A stretch of DNA of 64,000 nucleotides from Ornithodoros turicata (GCF_037126465.1 NC_088203.1:87854668-87918667), one strand, 5' to 3'. Positions 32,334 to 43,790 are shown, counted from the first letter of the stretch. Numbers and translations are program-made. Notes: generated from the letters alone by a model not told the origin.

Positions 32334-33728
32334 CAACTGATGTGTTGCCCAACCTAATGCCGGATAGTCGAAAAAGAATAAATAAAGCGATGGAAATCTA
32401 TTTGAGCCATCTCCTATCAAACTGTAACTTATTCCGTTCCTTATTCCTTGTTCTGGAGTCCGAAATTCTACAATACTGCAAACACTTCAAAATACTTTGC
32501 ACGTCTATCCCCTATACCGCAACGTTTACTTAGAACTAATTAGTTTTATTAGTATTCACGGCAGTTTCATGGAGAGATCAACCGCGTGCCTTTGACAGGC
32601 GCATTCAAAATGCGTGTCGTCATGAATTTGTTATCCTCTTTCGCAGGCAGTTATGGCTCTGTAAGCGTGCGAAACCAAGGAAAACGTGTTTACAATCCTG
32701 CGCGCACGTTTGTAAACCGCCTAATTATTTTCCTGTGGGATGTTCCCTCTTGCTTCACCGACTAATGCAGATGCACTCTTAATTGCGAACTTCAGCCGAT
32801 CCTATGCGGAACGAAATTAGGCCGGCCTATAGGGGTTCAAAAGAAAGGAGATGTCGTAATATTAAGACAAGAATAACGTGATTGTTATCCAGGTAACGAG
32901 CCGACTTCTGCGATATCTGATTGTATGGCGTGGTTTAATTTAGTCCTTAGCCTTTATTCTTTTTTTTATCCGTCAAATTTCTTTGAAAGAGTATTAGGCA
33001 AAAAGCGGAAGATGAAATTCCTCGCATGCCTTTCAAGAGGATCTCCGTGCCGATAAAAATGAGTAGGAGTGAGTTGAATAATGAAGGTCAAAAGGTCACG
33101 AGAACACTGCTTCATATCGATATTCGCATGGGTAAAGTAAATAAATAATGCTGAAGGAATGTGGTGTATTTTGTTTAACAGCAGTCTTAGTAGTGAACGT
33201 GGCTAATAAAAAAGGAGTAGTTTCAGACCGTTCTGGGCACTAGATGCATTGCATAGGAGTGGATGTAAATTTCAGTGACTATGCTGCACTGGGGAGTAGA
33301 TTTCAGGGTCACAAGACTAGGAACGAGAAGGAGTAATTGCAATCTTGGGAACTATAGAAGCTGTGACTGGCTTCCCTACTGAGCCCTTTTTTAAAAGTGC
33401 AAGGTGCTGGTCGCTTAGTGATAGAATCTTCTTCGAATGTCTATAAAACGCACGTCGAGGTCTATAATGCCCAAATTTTTGAATGAGTCTTCCCTTCCGT
33501 TGCTTTCGTTCCTTTCCATAGGAAGCAAAAAAGCTACTTTCGTCAGAAGGTCGCCTTCTTTACCTAGGAGATTGCTTAGTGAACTCGGCTTATGCTTTCC
33601 TAACGAAAGCAATCTTGAGTGCTTCCAGCAGCTCGTCTGATAGCGAGAGTACTGAGCATAACTTTACTAACCGCGTCCTAAACTATCGTCCTTTATTTTC
33701 AACCTAAAAATATTTTAAAATTGTACTA
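32334..33728. other. No gene recognised
   Basis: Opposed 65-67-codon frames near 33415-33640 share the same DNA and have no motif that I recognise. No tRNA-like boxes or terminal repeats seen. Confidence 0.45.
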
Positions 33729-34087
33729 CATGGGGTTCCAGAACGGACGATTTCAAGAAATCCCAGTGCTGTATGGAGCACATGGGACCTTATTGGGAAA
33801 GAGAGAACTGCCCATTGTGTTTCATTTTCGATGACCTTGACACGTATTAACGTCGACGTAGTAATGATACCCACGCGGTGTATGCTACCAAATATGGCAA
33901 CATGAACAACATATACGTCACAGCAGATAAGACGGCGGTCCTGCTTGAGTCAATAAGGAGCTACAAAGCCCTGCTAGAAAACAAGAAAACCGATAGCGTG
34001 TCGACGAAAGGCGAAAGTGGCAACGAAAGGTAGCCCATCAGCAACCTTTCCAAGGGCGGCTGTTTCGTGTCTGCGAAAGGAAGAACG
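33729..34087 (+). pseudogene. Decayed reading frame of unknown family, left part
   Basis: One plus-strand frame reads as protein-like sequence from about 33729 to the edge of the Ty3 element, interrupted by a TAA after the FDDLDTY motif and a TAG after SGNER. It has a Cys/His-rich patch (CCMEHMGPYWERENCPLC) and a hydrophilic stretch with TADKTAVLLESIRSYKALLENKK. The same frame continues beyond the LTR element, so the insertion split it. I do not recognise the family. It could be an old endogenous viral remnant, a transposon gene or a dead host gene. Confidence 0.4.
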
Positions 34088-34421
34088 TGTTGCGAAGTGT
34101 AGAGGGTCACCAGTTGTAAGATTGAATTTGGAGTCACAGAAGAAAGACAACTTCTTTTACGTTATGAGCCGTGTTTATTTTAGCGTCCGCTTCCTTCGGA
34201 ACCCCAGTCCAGACTGCCCCCCTCGGGACGCGCAAACCGGGTGTCAGGTTACACCGCGTCCGAGAGGCAGACCACGCATGCCAGGCGACCCCGCGAGTTC
34301 GAAGAAATTTTCACCGTCGCGGGTTCACGTGATCGGTCTGGCACGGCTTGTGTCTGTGAAGAAGCGGGGGCCGCGAAGGAAGTCTGTTTTCGAGAAATAA
34401 TACAGCCTGTCGGCTGCTACA
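34088..34421 (-). repeat. 3' LTR
   Basis: 334 bp, identical to the 5' LTR except at two positions: T for G in GGCACGGCTTG near 34349 and T for G in AGTCTGTTTT near 34384. Read on the minus strand it begins TGTAGCAGCC and ends CGCAACA. Chance plus-strand frames within the LTR occur in both copies and are not genes. Confidence 0.97.
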
Positions 34422-34437
34422 AGGGTCCCCCTCCTAG
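34422..34437 (-). promoter_or_regulatory. Polypurine tract
   Basis: On the minus strand, AGGAGGGGGACCCT directly precedes the 3' LTR. A purine run at this position primes plus-strand DNA synthesis in LTR elements. Confidence 0.8.
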
Positions 34438-34667
34438 TGAACAAGTGAACGATAAAGAAAAAGGTCGTTGTTCAAACTAGAAGGGGAAGACTTTCGGTCC
34501 CTTATAGCGTGAAACTGCGGGAAAAAAAACATAGAACATTACTATATAGTAAATTCGTACGAATGCTCGAGAAATAACATGATTAAATAATTTAACATGA
34601 AATATTGCACTGCATAGTTGAGAGTTGAACAGAGAGTTGAATAGTTGAGAGTCATGATGCAAAGTTG

Positions 34668-37600
34668 TCAGCATGATGTTGTCAGTTCTGGTGACCAGTG
34701 CACACGACGAAGAGTCTGACGGCGGGCAGCTGAGCGTGTCACAATTGTCGTGGGCGGAGGAGTCCCATGCGGCGTGATGTCGATGTGCGTTGGCTTTAGC
34801 CTATCGACGGAGACTGTGTCTTCGTGACCGTTGATGGAAATAACGAAATGCTTGTCTCGTCGCTGTATGACGCGATATGGTCCGTCGTACGGTTGTTGCA
34901 ATGGCTTGCGGGTTGCATCGTGGCGAACGAAAACGTGTGTACACGTGTTCAAGTTTTCATAGATGAACACGGTGCGGCGGTCTGGTTGTCGTGGTTGTTT
35001 CGGTCGAAGGTCTTGTAGAGCGGACTGCAGTCGCGTGACGTAGCAGGTGGGGTCGGGAACTGCGTCTGAGGGTACGGGAACGAAAAATTCGCCAGGTAAG
35101 CGAAGTGACGTTCCATAGACGAGTTCGGCCACGCTGCAGCCAAGATCTTGCTTGAGAGCCGAACGGAGACCGAGCAGCACGAGCGGCAATCGTTCCAGCC
35201 AGTGGGATTGATCCTCAGTAGCTCGAAGGGACGCCTTGAGTTGCCGGTGAAATCGTTCCACCATCCCATTGGCAGAAGGGTGGTAGGCTGTCGTGTGGAT
35301 ATGCTTCGTTCCTAGCGTCCTGCAAAGTGCTTGGAACAGACGGGATTCAAATTGGCGTCCACGGTCCGTCGTGACTGTGGAGGGAACGCCAAAGCGTGAT
35401 ATCCACCCCGACATGAAGGCTTGTGCTACAGTGTCGGCACTGATGTCAGGTATGGGCACAGCTTCCAACCAGCGGGTGAAACGATCGACCATCGTGAGCA
35501 GGTAACTGCGTCCGCCAGATGACGGTAGAGGTCCAACGATATCGATATGGACTTGGTCAAATCGTTTGTCTGGCGGTATGAAACGTGACAAGGGTGTGAC
35601 GGTGTGCCTTTGCACTTTGGACTTCTGACAAGAAATACACGCACGTGCCCAGTTGCGAACATCGGTGTTGATACCCGGCCAGATGTAGCGTGTTGTGACT
35701 AGACGCTGCGTTGCACGAATCCCGGGATGCGAAAGGGAATGCAGCGAGTCGAACACTTGGCGTCGGAATCCAGCAGGTACGAATGGACGTGGTGTTCCTG
35801 TCGACATGTCACAAATGAGGGTTTGTGCGGACACAGGTAGGGCGACTTCCTGGTAGTTGGTGGAAAGTGAATTTCGGAAGGCTTCCAACTCGGTGTCCTC
35901 ACGTTGCGCTGTAGCCATGGCAGCGGAATCGACAGCGGGAGACGGGGAGGCAGCGATGGCGTTGACGTCGAGGCGCGATAACGCGTCGGCAACGACGTTG
36001 CTACTTCCGCCGATATGCTGGATGTCGGTGGTGAATTCACTCACGAAGGACATGTGACGAAGTTCTCGTGGTGAATGATTCGAACTGCCGGACTTGATGG
36101 CAAATGTGAGGGGCTTGTGGTCAGTAAAGATGGTAAACTGACGTCCCTCCAGGAAATGACGGTAATGCTTGACAGCCAGATACACTGCGAGCAATTCGCG
36201 GCCGAATGTGCTGTATCTGGTTTCAGCAGGTTTCATCTTCCTGGAGAAGAATCCGAGTGGTTGCAAATGTCCATAGTCATCTCGTTGGTGAAGTGCGGCT
36301 CCGACAGCTTTGTCCGAAGCGTCAACCATGAGACACGTTGGAGCACCAGGACGAGGGTGTGCCAAGCGTACGGCATCGGAAAGGGCTTGTTTTGCTAGGT
36401 CGAACGCATTTTTCGCTTGAGGGTTCCATTCCACGGCACTGGTTGGATTGCGTGAGCCCGTCAAGAGGTTGTGAAGAGGCTCGAGAATTTGGGCGCAATG
36501 AGGAATGAACCGTCGGTAGAAGTTCACAAGTCCCAAGAATTCTCGCAGCTTCCGACGGGTCGGTGGTAGGGGAAAGTCTTTGATGACGTCGACTTTCTCT
36601 GGCAGCGGTGTTATGCCGTGTCGATCAATGCGATGGCCAAGGAATTCCAATGCATCTGCGCCGAAGATGCATTTAGCGGCGTTGATCACTACGCCGTTGT
36701 CCTGCAGTCGTTGGAAAAGCAAGCGAAAATGACGTTCATGGTCTTCTTCTGACGTGCTGGCGACCAGGATGTCATCGACGTACGCGAAGCAGAAGTCGAG
36801 TCCGCGTAACACATCGTCGATGAATCTCTGGAAGGTCTGAACGGCGTTACGGAGGCCAAATGGCATACGGACATACTCAAAGAGACCGAAAGGTGTTATG
36901 ATGGCCGTTTTGGGAATGTCCGCAGGCTCGACCGGGATTTGGAAGTAGGCCTTGATGAGGTCAATCTTGGAAAACATTGTGGCACCATGTAGATGAGACG
37001 TGAAGTCTTGGATATGTGGGACTGGATATCTGTCCGGAACGGTGACGTTGTTCAACGCACGGTAGTCTCCACACGGTCTCCAGTCGCCAGGATTCTTTTT
37101 GGGGACCATATGCAGGGGGGATGCCCATGGGCTGGAAGACGGGCGAACGATACCCATCTCCAACATATGGTCGAATTCACGCTTAGCAATCGCAAGACGT
37201 TCAGGAGGGAGCCGTCTTGGACGAGCGTGTACAGGCGGACCGCTCGTCACGATGTGGTGAGTGACGTTGTGACGCGCTGGCGTAGGAGATGGTGTAGCAC
37301 GCACAACATCAGGGAAGTCTCGCAGAAGAGATGGGAATCGAGTAGATGTCGAAGGGAGGAGAAACGTAGGTCCGATGGAGGAGTAAGCAGATGGCACGCC
37401 GCGGATGCTCAAGGTGGTGGAATTGTCCACGAGCCTCTTCCGGCGTACGTCAACGAGGAGATAGAAGAACTTGAGAAAGTCGGCACCGAGTATGGCGTGG
37501 GGTAGATCAGCAATGACGAATATCCACTGAAATGTTCTGCGAAGTCCTAGGTTCAGAGTCAGTGAACGTTCTCCGTAAGTGGCGATGGCAGAGTGGTTCA

Positions 37601-37781
37601 CTGCGCGCAACTTGTACTCTGGAGAGCGCAAACGACGGTCTTGTGGGGTCGGCGGGATGATGCATACGTCAGCACCAGTGTCCACAAGGAACCTCGTACC
37701 GTAGCACTTATCAGCAACGAAGAAGAGACGGCTTCCACATTCCCCGGCAGCACCAGCCGTCGTTAGTGGCTGGGAGTGGCA
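34668..37781 (-). CDS. pol: Ty3/Gypsy Pol polyprotein (protease-RT-RNase H-integrase)
   Basis: The frame is open for 1037 codons from the predicted shift point; the first Met is at 37685. Numbered from that Met: protease active site DTGAD at 2-6; reverse transcriptase about 160-345 with the first catalytic Asp in [12 protein letters not shown] (D242) and YVDD at 302-305; RNase H about 450-570 with MVDASD, GREL and FTDHKPL; integrase zinc finger H649, H653, C683, C686; integrase core D715, D774 and E810, with 35 residues between the last two; and a GPY module at 935-937. Every expected catalytic residue is present. Pol is in the -1 frame relative to gag and has no start codon of its own near the junction, so it is probably made as a Gag-Pol fusion and cut by its protease. 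The enzymes copy the RNA into DNA and integrate it. Confidence 0.96.
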   Translation of the reverse strand, partial: CHSQPLTTAGAAGECGSRLFFVADKCYGTRFLVDTGADVCIIPPTPQDRRLRSPEYKLRAVNHSAIATYGERSLTLNLGLRRTFQWIFVIADLPHAILGADFLKFFYLLVDVRRKRLVDNSTTLSIRGVPSAYSSIGPTFLLPSTSTRFPSLLRDFPDVVRATPSPTPARHNVTHHIVTSGPPVHARPRRLPPERLAIAKREFDHMLEMGIVRPSSSPWASPLHMVPKKNPGDWRPCGDYRALNNVTVPDRYPVPHIQDFTSHLHGATMFSKIDLIKAYFQIPVEPADIPKTAIITPFGLFEYVRMPFGLRNAVQTFQRFIDDVLRGLDFCFAYVDDILVASTSEEDHERHFRLLFQRLQDNGVVINAAKCIFGADALEFLGHRIDRHGITPLPEKVDVIKDFPLPPTRRKLREFLGLVNFYRRFIPHCAQILEPLHNLLTGSRNPTSAVEWNPQAKNAFDLAKQALSDAVRLAHPRPGAPTCLMVDASDKAVGAALHQRDDYGHLQPLGFFSRKMKPAETRYSTFGRELLAVYLAVKHYRHFLEGRQFTIFTDHKPLTFAIKSGSSNHSPRELRHMSFVSEFTTDIQHIGGSSNVVADALSRLDVNAIAASPSPAVDSAAMATAQREDTELEAFRNSLSTNYQEVALPVSAQTLICDMSTGTPRPFVPAGFRRQVFDSLHSLSHPGIRATQRLVTTRYIWPGINTDVRNWARACISCQKSKVQRHTVTPLSRFIPPDKRFDQVHIDIVGPLPSSGGRSYLLTMVDRFTRWLEAVPIPDISADTVAQAFMSGWISRFGVPSTVTTDRGRQFESRLFQALCRTLGTKHIHTTAYHPSANGMVERFHRQLKASLRATEDQSHWLERLPLVLLGLRSALKQDLGCSVAELVYGTSLRLPGEFFVPVPSDAVPDPTCYVTRLQSALQDLRPKQPRQPDRRTVFIYENLNTCTHVFVRHDATRKPLQQPYDGPYRVIQRRDKHFVISINGHEDTVSVDRLKPTHIDITPHGTPPPTTIVTRSAARRQTLRRVHWSPELTTSC

Positions 37782-37787
37782 TTTCCC
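37753..37787 (-). promoter_or_regulatory. Predicted -1 ribosomal frameshift signal between gag and pol
   Basis: On the minus strand, G GGA AAT (37781-37787) fits the X XXY YYZ slippery pattern in the gag frame. A 7-nt spacer (37774-37780) leads to a 6-bp stem CCAGCC/GGCTGG (37768-37773 with 37753-37758). Its 9-nt loop contains the gag stop TAA (37763-37765). A -1 slip here enters exactly the frame that stays open through pol. Spacing and position are typical of retroviral signals. AACGA in the loop could also pair with TCGTT further on to form a pseudoknot; that part is speculative. Confidence 0.75.
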
Positions 37788-38680
37788 GATCTTGCACAGG
37801 GTGGGCTGCAGCGCTGTGCGGCGTCACCAAAGGTGCGGTGGTACCAGCACATGGTACTGTTGGCGGCCGGTGAAGCTGAGCGAGTGCGACGGGACCGCGA
37901 TGGTGTTCGACTGCGTTGGCGTGTCGTACGGCCGAATCCCTGCATATTGGCGACCATGTTTGTCAAGTGTGCTACAGTGCTCTGTAGTTGCTCGACGTTG
38001 GTCGTAAGTGCTGCGATGGATTCGGACACTGGCACAACCTGTTGAATAGGTGGCGTGTGTGACGCACCGGTGCTTGAGCTCGACGCTGCGGCTGCGTCGA
38101 CCGACGCGATCGGAGATGTTGACTGAATCGAAAGTTCCAAGATACGGTCAGCGAGACGTGCCTGGTCATCGATGCTGATATCTCCTGCTGCTGTAAGCAC
38201 CATGCGCACTTGCGATGGCAGGCGCTGCAAAAACAACTCCCGCAGAATCGTGTTGTCCAGTGTGTTGAAGCCAAGAATTTGCTGCATGCGTCGCAAAAGT
38301 TGCGACGGCTTCCTGTCACCTAGTTCCTCCGCGATGAGGAGCTGTTGAAGACGTCGCTGCTCCGACGCTGCTGTCCGTCGAATCAACTCCTCTTTCACTT
38401 TGTCGTATGGGTTGTGCGGAGGAGGTGACACGATAATGTCGCGCACTTCTACAGCAATCTCCGGTGGCAGAGCACTAATTACATGTCCGTATTTGGTGGT
38501 CTGCGCGCAAATTTCACGTGCGCGGAATTGTGCTTCGACTTGGCAGAACCAAAGTTCGGGGTCAGACGGCCAATACTGGGGAAGTTTCAAACTCACGGCT
38601 TGAATATGATGTTCGTGAGCTGGAGTCTGGGCAGGAGTCTGGGCTGCGGTACCATTGGCGGGTTCGGTGTCACCAGGCAT
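37763..38680 (-). CDS. gag: Ty3/Gypsy Gag-like protein, 305 aa
   Basis: Starts at ATG 38680, 158 bp after the 5' LTR. Residues about 28-160 form the capsid-type domain common in arthropod Gypsy elements: [21 protein letters not shown] near the start, then [15 protein letters not shown] and [20 protein letters not shown] recall this domain as DUF7041, unverified. A Ser/Thr-rich linker, a short heptad-like segment ([23 protein letters not shown]) and an Arg-Ser-rich stretch follow. The C-terminus has a zinc-knuckle-like [18 protein letters not shown]. The stop lies in the loop of the predicted frameshift stem. It should assemble particles and bind RNA. Confidence 0.93.
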   Translation of the reverse strand: MPGDTEPANGTAAQTPAQTPAHEHHIQAVSLKLPQYWPSDPELWFCQVEAQFRAREICAQTTKYGHVISALPPEIAVEVRDIIVSPPPHNPYDKVKEELIRRTAASEQRRLQQLLIAEELGDRKPSQLLRRMQQILGFNTLDNTILRELFLQRLPSQVRMVLTAAGDISIDDQARLADRILELSIQSTSPIASVDAAAASSSSTGASHTPPIQQVVPVSESIAALTTNVEQLQSTVAHLTNMVANMQGFGRTTRQRSRTPSRSRRTRSASPAANSTMCWYHRTFGDAAQRCSPPCARSGNATPSH

Positions 38681-38820
38681 GGCGATGTGTGGCGGATGAA
38701 GGAGCGAAGACGACGAAGTAGAAATCGGAAAGAGCCAAGCGAAGTGGAGCGTAATCCAGAATCACAGGGCGGACGATGATGAGCAGAGAAGCGTGTAGAG
38801 AAGGTGCACAAAAGTTCCAA

Positions 38821-38834
38821 GTCCGGAGTCACCA
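38821..38834 (-). promoter_or_regulatory. Primer-binding site
   Basis: On the minus strand, three bases (AAT) after the 5' LTR, TGGTGACTCCGGAC begins with the TGG that pairs with the CCA end of a tRNA. The primer tRNA would end GTCCGGAGTCACCA; I could not assign its amino acid without a tRNA set. Confidence 0.75.
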
Positions 38835-38837
38835 ATT

Positions 38838-39171
38838 TGTTGCGAAGTGTAGAGGGTCACCAGTTGTAAGATTGAATTTGGAGTCACAGAAGAAAGACAA
38901 CTTCTTTTACGTTATGAGCCGTGTTTATTTTAGCGTCCGCTTCCTTCGGAACCCCAGTCCAGACTGCCCCCCTCGGGACGCGCAAACCGGGTGTCAGGTT
39001 ACACCGCGTCCGAGAGGCAGACCACGCATGCCAGGCGACCCCGCGAGTTCGAAGAAATTTTCACCGTCGCGGGTTCACGTGATCGGTCTGGCACGGCGTG
39101 TGTCTGTGAAGAAGCGGGGGCCGCGAAGGAAGTCGGTTTTCGAGAAATAATACAGCCTGTCGGCTGCTACA
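38838..39171 (-). repeat. 5' LTR
   Basis: 334 bp with TG...CA ends. It should contain the promoter and polyadenylation signals of the element; AATAAAC- and TTATTT-type motifs are visible, but no TATA box is clear enough to place. Differs from the 3' LTR at two positions. Confidence 0.97.
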
Positions 39172-39175
39172 AACG

Positions 39176-39905
39176 AAAGGAAAGGATTGTCTGAAACTGG
39201 GCGGAAGGTTCTCTTTCGGAGCATAAGAGGGATCGGAAAGGAAAGTAGCATTTCAAAATTCGGACCTAAGTGTTCGCTAAAGTGTTCGTTGTGGTATCAT
39301 TAATCGGGGGCCCTATTCCGAGCCACCGTCGAGCGCCACCGACAATGTCGACAGAGGAGTACCGGAAGGGAGAGGACCACCTGGAGAAATACCTGCCGGT
39401 TTTGGTCACATAGCCTTTAACGATAGCGCGCTTGTCTTATTGACCGTCGCTAGACTTGTCAGCAGAATTAAGACGTCTGGGAACGAGACGTCGCTCTCTC
39501 AGCCAATAGACAACTTCAGAAAATCCCAGAAAGCTTAGCGTCGCTTTGAACTATGGGGACTTGCTGATAACAAAGGAGGAGAAGGTCTTCAAACTGTTTC
39601 GGTTCCTCTTCTCTTGGCCGATTGTCCACGAGGAGTCAAGGTCAGCGAAAACGAACCCCCCCCCTCCCCCCGTGAAGGTCTGTTCTCCCTTTCTCATTCC
39701 AGTAATCACCCAAGATGCAGCGCGTACGCAATGTGCACCGGGATTTTATGAAATCGTCTATTGCGTAGCAGGAGTAGAACCACGGGAAATTCTGCCTGTT
39801 TTGAAAGTAGACTACGACGACGACGCGTTGACGATACAGAAAAAGTCTCACGTTCCTCACCCAACGCACCTCATCCTGTGGGGAAAAATACGTACAGGAT
39901 GCTAG
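39176..39905 (+). pseudogene. Decayed reading frame of unknown family, right part
   Basis: The frame left of the Ty3 element resumes after the target duplication and carries on with three in-frame stops (TAA near 39227, TAA near 39279, TAG at 39536). It includes GVPEGRGPPGEIPAGFGH, NDSALVLLTVARLVSRIK and LADNKGGEGLQ. A C-rich tract near 39657-39671 then shifts the frame into one ending at 39905, with PFLIPVITQDAARTQCA and EILPVLKVDYDDDALTI. It reads like real but dead protein sequence. The family is not recognised. Confidence 0.4.
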
Positions 39906-40009
39906 TCTGCAAAAGGCCAGTCACGTGCCCGGAAGACCCTTCCTTTCTGCTCCAGCTTCCTGATTGTGCTTGTGATATACGCGGACTATGACAGAAATCT
40001 CAAGTACCA

Positions 40010-40835
40010 AACCTATAGTGACCAAGGCACTCACCGAAGAAGCCATCGTCGAGAAGCATGGAAAAGCATTGCAGATATACACCGATGGGTCCACCAACCC
40101 TGTTTCCGGAAGCAGTACTGCAGCATTCTGATGTATTCAGCAAGGGCGCTCTCCTGGGGTGGCCGCATCGACAGTCCAGGTTCCTCAACACTGGCTGAAC
40201 ACTTCGGCATCCAGCGAGCCTTGGAGTCTTTGTCCAGCCTCACAGCACAGCGTGTGGTTGTGTTGACCGACTCGAAATGCGCACCGCAACGCATCAAAAA
40301 TCCTCGGGCCGACGACCCCATTTCACGATCAATCCTGGAATCCTGGATGCAAGAAACAATTTTCAGAGTTCGTTCGTGAAATCCGCCTTCCTGCATTTCC
40401 AGAATTGCATCATTTCGCACAACCCTGCCCCGTCAAGGACCTCAGCCGCAACCAGGCTACCCTGCTTCACGGACAGAGATGCAAGGCTGTACTAACACCT
40501 GCCTTCCGTTACAGGATTCCGTTACAGCGATCTGTTGCACGCCGTTATGGACTGCCTTGAGCACCAGGTCACACGAGAAGTAATGATGGCGCAGTTCGAA
40601 GCTTTTCCAATCACGTGTGTCACATTGGGTGACATCCTGTACCCGCAAGGTACTACACAGAACCGTCCGAAAGCACGGGATGCGGTGCTGGCCTTCGTTT
40701 CGCCCGTAGGACTGTCTTAACTTCTCTTTTTCTTTTTTTCAGGAGTGGAACTTGCCGCTCTGGCTGAGCAGGCAGACCTCACTTCTTTGTGTTATAATTA
40801 TTGAACGTTGAACGAATTGAATTATTGAACCGAAA
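40010..40835 (+). mobile_element. LINE fragment with RNase H domain
   Basis: Plus-strand frames encode the start of an RNase H domain: LQIYTDGSTNP near 40070-40100 (first catalytic Asp). A frameshift follows, then LAEHFGIQRALESL with the catalytic Glu and VVVLTDSKCA with the next Asp (to about 40280). Further frames encode a degraded C-terminus (YTEPSES near 40655; VLAFVSPVG to 40720). The fragment ends in ATTGAACG-type repeats near 40800-40830. The reverse transcriptase is absent. It abuts the dead reading frame on its left and a SINE tail on its right. Confidence 0.75.
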
Positions 40836-40885
40836 GACGAAGCCTTTCGCACCAAACGTCATCAACAGCCGCAGGCCCTTGTCCC

Positions 40886-40980
40886 CCACTCCTTCCTGTA
40901 GTCCTCTTTCCATCTATCCACGTCTGCACGCCGCTCATAGCCTCAGTTTCTTCGCGGAGTTAACACGGGATTAAATAAAG
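40886..40980 (+). mobile_element. SINE 3' tail fragment
   Basis: Only the tail survives: CCCACTCCTTCCTGTAGTCC, CACGTCTGCACGCCGCTCAT, TTCTTCGCGGAGTTAACACG, then AAATAAA. No pol III boxes. Confidence 0.8.
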
Positions 40981-41025
40981 GACGGCCGCAAAAATGTGTC
41001 ATTGTCTTCTCTCTACAATACATAG

Positions 41026-41242
41026 GCCCGGTTTCATCAACGCTGGTTAACTTTAAACCGAGATCAAGGGTACTAAAACTTCAAGTTCACACTCAATTCT
41101 TTTTTTAGAAATGTTAGTTGGTGACGTGATGAATGTTTCAATGACAATAACTCCGTTTAGTGAAGCATAGTTAAGCGTTAAATTCAAGTTAAGGGACCAT
41201 TGATCTCGGCTCAAATGTTAATCGGCGCTGGTGAAACCGGGC
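41026..41242. mobile_element. MITE, 217 bp, with 5-bp duplication
   Basis: Ends GCCCGGTTTCATCAACGC and GCGCTGGTGAAACCGGGC are inverted repeats and continue inward (TGGTTAACTTT against AAATGTTAATC). CATAG flanks both sides (41021-41025 and 41243-41247). The superfamily is unassigned; a 3-bp duplication within this could suggest PIF/Harbinger. Confidence 0.8.
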
Positions 41243-41274
41243 CATAGTCGATCAACCTGTCTCTTGTTCGTCTG

Positions 41275-42035
41275 TGTACCTCGTCGCTGACTTCGTCATA
41301 ACCATGTGCACTCTCCACGTGCTCATACTTCAAGCTCTCACCCAACTAGTGGCCATTGGCCATTCTGTGACGCTTCAGTGAATCCAGGGACACGTAGGCC
41401 TTCTTGGTAACACCCGCGCTGACACAATGGCGAGACGCGCAGCATCTACCAGAGCTCTCGCTGCTACCCTTTACTCCTGACTGCTTCTGCCTGTTCCCTG
41501 CACATTCGCCGTTGGCGCTGTGTCCGTACCCAACAGTTCCGACCGGAGTCTACCTCATATGACCATTTCTTACGTCTCATTGACCCCCTGCAGGACTTTA
41601 CTATTGCCCGTCATTGGAATAGAGCTGAAGAGCCACTCCTTCATCGTCTTCGAATGAGTGTTACACGCACGCTCTCATTCCTGTATAAAATGCTCCAGAC
41701 GAACTCCCCAATTGCGCAACTTGTTGCGTGGAAGCCGACATTGAGCACTATCTATTATCCTGCAACCTGTATCTCTCTCAAGGACTCGTCCTCCAGCGCC
41801 ACTTACGACAACTTGGTTACCCCAAGGTCTCTTTGGCCACTCCGCTCGGTCCAGCCCTGCACAACCAGGGTGCGATTACGACTACCCTCTTGCGCTTTCA
41901 TCATGCCTCCGGCCTCTCGACCAGCCTCTAAGGCCCCCCTTTTTTGTGTGCGTGTAGGTTTTTTTTTAAGGAATAGAAAGTCGGCCTACGCCTGACTAAC
42001 CTTTCTTCCCTTTCTTTTTTGAATAAACATACAAA
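41275..42035 (+). mobile_element. RNase H-bearing LINE, 3' end
   Basis: Begins in the last RNase H motif (IQGHVGLLGNTRAD near 41380). Broken frames follow, then the C-terminal zinc-type cluster CCVEADIEHYLLSC near 41725-41765 and GYPKVSLATPLGPALHNQG to about 41930. The 3' UTR ends in GAATAAACATACAAACATAC near 42021-42040. It resembles the 29830 fragment in domain order. Inactive. Confidence 0.8.
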
Positions 42036-42039
42036 CATA

Positions 42040-43790
42040 CCCCCCTTCAGGAACACACTTCCAATGTCTCTAGATCAGCTACACTCTCGCTCTCTTGCTA
42101 TGAAAAACTTGCTTGGTTCATGATCGAATCCAGCCCACCGACGCTCCGCCCTAAAAGAACATTTTTGGACTAAACTTGGTCCTCAATTTGAGTGTCATCA
42201 AATAAATTACCGCGACCAATATAGAGTAGAGTATTTCCTCTGACGATGAAACACCCCTATATCATCGCCAAAATAAACGTGTTGCTGTTGTTATTGTTCG
42301 CTTGTTTGCTTTGCTAACAGACTCTGTCACTTTTTTAAAATTATTTAGCTTTATGTACAGAAAGACAAAATCTAAAAAAAAAAAAAAAACACCGTCAAGT
42401 CTACAGAGCGGGTAGTCAAAGTAGAGTTGAAAGGGTTCGGGGTATCTAGTTTTATTGGCAAGAATTCATTGCAGAGTCTACATAATACACGGCACGAAAA
42501 ACGACTAAGTGCTTGTTGTGTGAAGTCATACGTGCGGTGCAGCGCTGGCAGTTATAACGTACTTTTGTCTTAATTCCATTTCCTATTCAATGAGTTTGCC
42601 CCAAGTTATTCTGCCATGGAATGACGACTCTCGCTCTTATTGACTGTGCAGAGCCACACTGCGAGTTTCCATATAACCTTCCATATGTCCTTCGAGGGAC
42701 CTTTGGAGGTGTATTGAAATAAATAAATAAATAAATAAACTACTACTATACAACTTAAGAAGGTTTCATAAACTTGAGTTTGCGCAAGTATATTTTGATG
42801 AAAGATATCACGCCGCGTCGGCATTATGACGTTTAATGACATGTGATGACTCTTAATTAGAATAGGACGTGTACCGCGAGCATCGTAAACAGTGATATTC
42901 GAAAGTCGAATGCCATTGGACGATAATGTCACTTTTCGCGCCCGTGTGGCACCGTAATATGTAGACGGCAACCAACTTGCTGTCATTTTCGCTTGCCGTA
43001 AAGACAAAGAAAAAAATCAAAACAAAAAGAAAACACGAACTTTTGTACTATCTAGTCTTCATCTTCTAATGGTTCGCATACACGGGCACAATATAAAGCG
43101 GTACGCGATGTGCGACGCCAGGATGGATGAGAAGTATACGATGAAGTACACATACAAAGCGTTTCTAAATGAGAGGGAAGAAGAAAGGTGGATGAACGGT
43201 GCTGAAACAAACTAAACCATAACCATACATGGCAGATCATAAGCCCGAAAGCTTGGCTTTGCGCTTTTTTCTTTCTTTAAGTATTGCTTTTGCGGGTTAT
43301 GGACGTGAGGGCGGGGAGTGAAAATCGAAAATCAATAACGCGGGATGTCGCACTGTTGTGGGGTTGCTCAAGATTTTTTCCCCATAATTAATGTGGAGAA
43401 GGCCCGCGTTTGTAATTAAGAAAGGCTGGAAAACTTTACATCGCGAAAGAAGGCTGCTGTTTTGCTGTACGCGTGATCCCCAAATGAAAGGAGAAAGGGA
43501 CACATCTCTAAGGGTGATAATTGAAGATGGTATTGATAAAATGCGATATTTCACCATACAACGCTGGGTATGGATCACAGAAAAACACGTCTCGATGCCG
43601 TTATAAATAGCAGCTTTTGTACGGGCGCGGTCAAGGAGTCAATGCTGTTCGCGAGTCATGATATTAAAGGAGGAATGAAGTGACAGTTAACGTGGCTCGA
43701 GACCTTATCTCATTCGTAAGCTGTCCATCGGGTGTCACCATGCAAGATATTTTCGCTGTGCGCTGTATTGTCACTGAAGAATCAAATTTA
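42040..43790. other. No gene recognised; A-run and AATA repeat
   Basis: Contains an A-rich run near 42375-42389 and (AATA)n near 42717-42740. A 133-codon minus frame (42606-43007) runs through the AATA repeat and has no domain. Confidence 0.45.

Larger units (their letters stand above)
34088..39171 (-). mobile_element. Complete Ty3/Gypsy LTR retrotransposon, 5.1 kb
   Basis: Minus-strand element with TG...CA LTRs of 334 bp at both ends, flanked by a 4-bp duplication AACG (34084-34087 and 39172-39175). From the 5' LTR at 38838-39171 the order is primer-binding site, 158-bp leader, gag, pol (protease, reverse transcriptase, RNase H, integrase), a 0.25-kb untranslated stretch, polypurine tract and 3' LTR. 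Integrase after RNase H defines Ty3/Gypsy rather than Copia. There is no env-like frame. Both reading frames are uninterrupted and the LTRs differ at two positions, so the copy is young and may be competent. It inserted into an already decayed reading frame. Confidence 0.97.

Noticed and set aside
34017..34400. 127-codon frame, with a near-identical one at 38776-39150
   Set aside because: Both are antisense frames over the LTRs of the Ty3 element.
36993..37505. 170-codon plus-strand frame
   Set aside because: Shadow of the intact pol frame on the opposite strand.
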